The notes under the pieces: generated by a model | Told to the model about the DNA's origin: nothing | Seen by the model: the letters and a program-made list of their open reading frames with translations, nothing else | Database searches by the model: none | Shown here: positions 60,042 through 64,000 of the stretch, in pieces | Position numbering within the stretch: the stretch's first letter is position 1 | How the letters are laid out: the number at the start of each line of letters is the position of its first letter | Origin: Kalmanozyma brasiliensis GHG001 | Lineage: Eukaryota; Basidiomycota; Ustilaginomycetes; Ustilaginales | Direction: 5' to 3' | NCBI RefSeq assembly: GCF_000497045.1 | Contig: NW_015961958.1 | Coordinates: forward strand, 248,001-312,000 | Length of the DNA: 64,000 nt | Translations under genes and position numbers: made by a program

Positions 60042-61044
60042 CTAAAAGTATTCCACCTCCAAAAAGAGGAATGCGGTCCTGTGCGGGTGGACGAGATTCA
60101 ATCCTGCTGGGTGCATCGTCTCCCTGTTCACTCTCTCGACCAGCTCGTCGAGCTTCTTCATTGTCTGTTTCCCCCACATCCCATATCGTATCAGCACGTC
60201 ATTTCCTCATAAGACTCTTACGAAGAGAAGGGGTTGGGGGTGACTTACGCGTCTGTAATGCGTCCCGAGCACCAGAGTGGAGAGGTAGAACGTGCCTATC
60301 GCAACAACGTTATCCACCCACACCCGCGTCGAATTGTGCGCCTCGACGAGCAAGCTGTTGATATCGTTGACGATTTCGCTAAACGTTGTTGGACTGAGCC
60401 GCGTCTCGAGCTCGAGTGGGAAAGAGGGGTGGTATTGGGGTAGTTCGCCGAGCGAATAGTCTCGTTCGATCCTGTGGTGATGCAAATAAAGACAGTCAGC
60501 GAGAGGATGTCCTTGTAAGGTATCGAGAAAGGCTCGACGAGAGAAGAGACGAGGCTGGATTGCGAAGGGACAGCTGAGACAGAGGGGCAGTTCAGGTGGA
60601 GGAAGCTCGAAGCGTCTATAGCTGGGACAGAACTGGCGCGAAGCGTCTACCTCGCGAAGGTGGAGCCTTGTAGCGTCCCCAGCTCGAGCGTAGGAGAGAC
60701 GAACCGGGCCGGACGACGGCGGGGCGGCACGGCAGTTGGAAGGGTAGGAAAGAAAGACGTCACTCGGGCAGCGACAGGTCGAGGTGTCTCTAGGGAAAAA
60801 GGGCTCGATCAACGCACCGTACGATCTCCTTCGGCAGATGTAGCCCAGGCGTGCCCGTTTGGGGCTCACCAAATGCGCGGCTAGCGTCTGGTGCGCCAAA
60901 GTAGTAGCTTGATGTTGGGGGCGGATAGTATTCCTGCTCGGCTTGTGTATCTGAAGAAGGGACTTTGGTGGTGGCGATGGCTGCTGGAGGGTAGGCGGTC
61001 GAGGTGGAGGATGCTTGATCGGTGGGCTTCTCCACGTTCGGCAT
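60042..61044 (-). CDS. ERF4: Erf4/Shr5-type subunit of the Ras palmitoyltransferase (Golga7 family), three exons
   Basis: Gene model by hand: exon 1 61044-60818, intron 346 bp (donor GTGCGT, acceptor CCACAG, phase 2), exon 2 60471-60249, intron 84 bp (GTAAGT...AACAG, phase 0), exon 3 60164-60042 with TAG stop; 190 residues. Erf4 is the accessory subunit of the Erf2 DHHC palmitoyltransferase that lipidates Ras and other proteins at the ER/Golgi. What is seen: a Pro/Ser/Tyr-rich N-terminus (1-60), then, joined across splice 1, LPKEIVRIERDYSLGE, then FPLELETRLSPTTFSEIVND, the hydrophobic VDNVVAIGTFYLSTLVLGTH (membrane-inserting), and, joined across splice 2, YRRTMKKLDELVERVNRE followed by a C-terminus with ALFLEVEYF-like order (actual AFLFLEVEYF). 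These are the Erf4/Golga7 domain features in order. No uninterrupted frame contains the whole gene. Confidence 0.87.
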
Positions 61045-61534
61045 TGTTGCTGTTTGCTGCTCCAGCGAGCAGGATGGTCAGTTGGAGGGAAAGATGAGGC
61101 TACGAGTAGGCTGCACTGGTACCATACGCTGCTGTTGTGCCAACAAGATGGACAGGAGGATGTTGAGGTGACGACCGATGTGCAGGTCAGTGACAAGTCG
61201 TCAGGAGCGAGAACAACACTTTTTCTGCAAAATCCCGCCGCACACGCCGGCACGCGAGCCCAATTCACGCGCTGCCCAACACCACTGTGGAGCTCTCTGG
61301 CCTAACTCTTGCTCAACTGGATGTGGTGGACAGCACTCAAAACATGTAGCCACAATCACAAGCGCAGGGTGCCGGGCACAGGCACGTCAGAGCACAGCAA
61401 ACGATGCAGAGGAGAAGGATACTATTACAACTTTTGTTTTGAGGTGGCGGCGAAGAACGGCAGGTTGTGTGGGAATGGTAATTGGCAAGGCCCGAACCAA
61501 GCTTTGCGATGGACGACGTCTTGAGCGTCCGTGA
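61045..61534. other. Intergenic region RPB5 to ERF4
   Basis: This 490 bp region contains the RPB5 3' flank and the ERF4 promoter on the same strand. No supported gene. Confidence 0.4.
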
Positions 61535-62161
61535 TCACATGCAGATCCTATACGAGCAGTATCGGCCACTAGTCTCGCTGGGTCGGATAATCTTGACCAC
61601 CTGACCTCTTTGCAGACCGAAGTACCTCGCCACCGGATCTGCCTGTTGGATCCTCGGCAACTGCGTTTCCTTCAACCTGTACCTCTGGAGCAAATCCTTC
61701 TTCTCCTGTGGATACAACGGTTCGTGCTTAGGCACCAAATGATGGTGCGTGATATTAACCAGCAAAAAGGCCTCTTCGAAGTCCTCCAGATGGAAAGTAC
61801 CTCTCATGGCATCGATGACTTTGCGTGCTGCACTGGTCATTTTTTCGGGCCAGATGATGATGCCTCTCTGAATATCACGTTCTTCCATGATGCTGATGAA
61901 TTGACGCATCGTCTTGACGCCAACGTTGCGCTCCATCGAGTAGAAGACGAAGAGACGTTGGTTCTCGTGCTCGCTGTGCTCGGTGAAGAAGTTGAGCTTG
62001 GTGCGGTCGACAGAGCCACCGGTGGGCGCATATTCCGCTTTGAAAGTCTCGAGATCAACGTTGATCTCGTCGTCAGAGACGAGGTAGCCACGATCACGGA
62101 CGAGCTCGTGGATCGTCTTGTTGACTCGCCACAGACGCACGGTCTCGCGGTCGTCGTCCAT
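61535..62161 (-). CDS. RPB5: RNA polymerase I/II/III shared subunit Rpb5 (ABC27)
   Basis: This 208-residue protein is Rpb5, shared by all three nuclear RNA polymerases and located in the lower jaw that grips downstream DNA. What is seen: the N-terminal LWRVNKTIHELVRDRGYLVS block, a jaw domain with LNFFTEHSEHENQRLFVFY, and the conserved C-terminal assembly domain (from about 135), with LVNITHHHLVPKHEPL, ETQLPRIQQADPVARYFGL, RGQVVKIIRPSETSGRY and the final YRICM. The C-terminal domain is nearly invariant among eukaryotes. The length equals the usual 205-215. The ATG at 62161 is the only sensible start, and no intron is needed. Confidence 0.97.
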   Translation of the reverse strand: MDDDRETVRLWRVNKTIHELVRDRGYLVSDDEINVDLETFKAEYAPTGGSVDRTKLNFFTEHSEHENQRLFVFYSMERNVGVKTMRQFISIMEERDIQRGIIIWPEKMTSAARKVIDAMRGTFHLEDFEEAFLLVNITHHHLVPKHEPLYPQEKKDLLQRYRLKETQLPRIQQADPVARYFGLQRGQVVKIIRPSETSGRYCSYRICM

Positions 62162-62959
62162 CGTGTATGGTGTGTGCGGGTGGGTATAGAGGGGAGCAGA
62201 AGGGAATGAGACGCAGTGACGGAGGGCTCAAAGCGTACTTGTCGTGCTGATGAGCGACTTTGCAAGCTACGTGGTCGTAAAAGCGCTAAGAGGTCGAGAA
62301 TGAGGCTGGCGACTCAGCCAGTCGGATTGGCTTCCAGAGACCTATTCAAAGGCTTCCTGCGCTTTTGCCTAGATGCTACGGAAGCAGTGCCTTGCTGCCG
62401 CTATGCTACAAAGAGCGATCGCTGCTGGATGTCGTCCGTCGATGGTCCCACCAACAGCTTGCTTGGGCCGATGAGGATGGTGGAGGTTACCGCGAAGAAA
62501 GGTGCAATCCATAGAAATTTTCGAGGTTCTTCCCTCTGCCAAAGCGACCCTGAAGCGCCCAATTCGGGTCCGATAAAATTTTGCCTGCCCTCAATCCAGG
62601 GTCTAACACCGCAACTCGGTGCGAAAAGTCCGTCCTTCAGCCGACCATCAATCTCTGCCTTCCCTTGTCCGGATCAACATCATGGCTCAACGCGAACGGC
62701 TCAACGCCACAACGCTCACAAAGAGCGACGAATGGCAATGGTATGATCGTATCGATTTCGAAGAATGAAGGGGTGCCCCAACCGAAAGCAAGACAGCTCG
62801 ATCGAGGCGGGTAGTACTGATGATATAAATGTGCATATGCGAGACCGCAAGAGGTATGTGGGGGTGTATCGATGTAGACAGGGGAATCATGTACAAGTTA
62901 TGCTCCGTGCTGGGAAGAAAGAAACGGTGACCGATGCCGGGATCCAGATTAAGAGAGAA
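62162..62959. other. Intergenic region upstream of RPB5
   Basis: This 798 bp region contains the RPB5 promoter and the 3' flank of the right-edge gene. It has AAAATTTT at 62575-62582 and GAAATTTTC near 62515-62523. No supported gene. Confidence 0.4.
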
Positions 62960-64000
62960 CTAGGGGCGGTCGAAAGCGAGTTGGGCGAGAACGCGGCTCA
63001 CTTCGTCCATGGTGGTGGGATCGAGGTTCTGCGTGTTGCGGCCAGGTGGGAGGCGCGAAATGCTAGCAGATGATGCATGGAGGTGTTGAGGCTGATGAGG
63101 CATGCCGTATCCTTGCTGCTGTTGGTGAAGTTGTTTCTGTTGCTGAGGCAGGCTGCCCTGCGGTGTGGGAGGGCCATAGAGGTGATGAGGTGCACCCGAG
63201 GTGAAACTCGATTGCGAGCCTCCCATACCAGGGAAGTGACCCGTCATGCTCGGCGCACCCGTTCCGATCGGACCGAGCCCAAATGGAGTCGATGGCCCAA
63301 CGCTCATACTACCACTAGCGTGCTGCGAAGCCTGCTGGGCCGCCATGGCTCCGATATCGAGGCTCTGGGCTCGATGCGCAAACGAACGCGGCTTGCGGAG
63401 CGCCTTGACTCGGTCATCCATCGACATGCCCTCCAAGCCGCGGTTCATGTGCATCTCGTCCGACAGTCGAGGACCGCTCTGCTGATGGTGCAAGGAGGGC
63501 TGCGAAGGGAACTGAATGCCTCCTGGCGTCGTTGGCACACCAGCACCGATAGCACCAGTGATTGCAGGGCTGGGCAGCCCCGCGCCTTGCGGGCCCACGC
63601 CAGGCGGCGGCAGCCCAACAAAGCTCGGCGCGTTGCTGCTCGTGGTGCTCGTCGTGAAGGCACGCGTAGGCGCGCCCCATACATCGCTGCCAAATCCACG
63701 CCCGTTGCCGTACGGCGAAGCGTAGAGCGAAGAGGTGATCATCGGCGAGTTGGCCGCTGTAGCCGCGATGGCACCATTGCCAGTCGGGAATCCTGGTCCA
63801 AGGTGCTGGCCAGGCGAATCAAAGAGCGCCTTGATATCGGGCGTCGAAGCCGCAGCACGAACTCTGCGCTCGTTCGCACGCGCTTGCTCGGCGGCTGCAT
63901 TGGCTGCAGCTGTTTGATGGAACGACTCGGTCGACTCGGCCGCCGCAGCCGTCGAGATGAGCTTGTTGGCAAAGTGTGGGAAGGCCGAGGCGAACGAGTC
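62960..64000 (-). CDS. Partial Gln/Pro/Gly/Ser-rich protein, 5' end outside window
   Basis: The minus-strand frame runs without a stop from the right edge (64000) to TAG-type termination at 62960, giving at least 346 residues of a longer protein; an internal ATG at 63742 is not likely the real start because the upstream codons remain sensible. The visible part begins with an Ala-rich helical stretch containing ANKLISTAAAAESTESFHQ and RANERRVRAAASTPDIKALF, then SPGQHLGPGFP, a Gly/Ser/Pro-rich region, a short conserved-looking MDDRVKALRKPRSFAHRAQS, Gln-rich QQQKQLHQQQQGYGMPHQPQ, and a final helix TTMDEVSRVLAQLAFDRP. There is no recognisable catalytic or binding domain. The composition resembles RNA-binding or transcriptional regulators, but the family is not recognised. 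Confidence 0.7.
   Translation of the reverse strand, partial: DSFASAFPHFANKLISTAAAAESTESFHQTAAANAAAEQARANERRVRAAASTPDIKALFDSPGQHLGPGFPTGNGAIAATAANSPMITSSLYASPYGNGRGFGSDVWGAPTRAFTTSTTSSNAPSFVGLPPPGVGPQGAGLPSPAITGAIGAGVPTTPGGIQFPSQPSLHHQQSGPRLSDEMHMNRGLEGMSMDDRVKALRKPRSFAHRAQSLDIGAMAAQQASQHASGSMSVGPSTPFGLGPIGTGAPSMTGHFPGMGGSQSSFTSGAPHHLYGPPTPQGSLPQQQKQLHQQQQGYGMPHQPQHLHASSASISRLPPGRNTQNLDPTTMDEVSRVLAQLAFDRP

Noticed and set aside
60207..61268. A 353-codon minus-strand frame in the ERF4 locus
   Set aside because: It reads through ERF4 intron 1 and only its last part (exon 2) is family-like; the spliced model restores the complete Erf4 domain.

Overview
This 64 kb window looks like nuclear DNA from a basidiomycete fungus, most likely a smut (Ustilaginomycotina, Ustilago/Sporisorium-like). 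It is GC-rich and compact. Most genes are single long ORFs, and a minority have one or two GT-AG introns. Proteins carry long Ser/Ala/Pro-rich disordered tails. Gene content is eukaryotic housekeeping (nuclear pore, HOPS, TRAPP, dynactin, Rab1, RNA polymerase, Rieske protein). I saw no transposon, rRNA, tRNA or CRISPR array. The species assignment is inference.

I support 27 genes, five of them spliced gene models built by hand. 0-10 kb: endosomal Na+/H+ exchanger (-), nucleoporin Nic96 (+), Mn-type CDF metal transporter (+), mitochondrial Thr-tRNA synthetase (-). 10-18 kb: an enlarged mitochondrial-carrier-like protein (-), a JTB-family membrane protein (+), a small spliced disordered protein (-), mitochondrial Yme2/RNA12 (-). 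18-29 kb: Vps11 (+), a small membrane protein (+), an unrecognised 930-residue protein (-), a spliced GPI-anchored-type surface protein (-). 30-43 kb: pyridoxal phosphate synthase PDX1 (-), Rieske Fe-S protein in three exons (+), dynactin p150Glued (+), rRNA-processing factor Utp23 (-), a single-pass membrane protein with a basidiomycete ectodomain (+). 43-54 kb: tocopherol-cyclase-like protein (-), GH5 steryl-glucosidase/EGCrP-type hydrolase (+), TRAPPC13-like protein (+), and an indoleamine 2,3-dioxygenase fused to a 4'-phosphopantetheinyl transferase (-). 55-64 kb: Ypt1/Rab1 in three exons (+), Nse4 in two exons (+), SRR1-domain protein (-), Erf4 palmitoyltransferase subunit in three exons (-), RNA polymerase subunit Rpb5 (-), and an incomplete Gln/Pro/Gly-rich gene running off the right edge (-).

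There is no operon logic, as expected for a fungus. Recurring themes are endomembrane traffic (Nhx1, Vps11, TRAPPC13, Ypt1, Erf4, dynactin) and mitochondria (ThrRS, carrier-like, Yme2, Rieske). Several neighbours are tail-to-tail within about 55-160 bp, and several pairs diverge from shared 300-1500 bp promoters.

The most notable item is the single-frame fusion of a tryptophan-degrading dioxygenase with a carrier-protein-activating PPTase (50946-54032). Next are the tocopherol-cyclase-fold protein divergent from a sterol-glucoside hydrolase, and the fungal JTB-like protein. All homology statements come from motifs read by eye; no database search was run.
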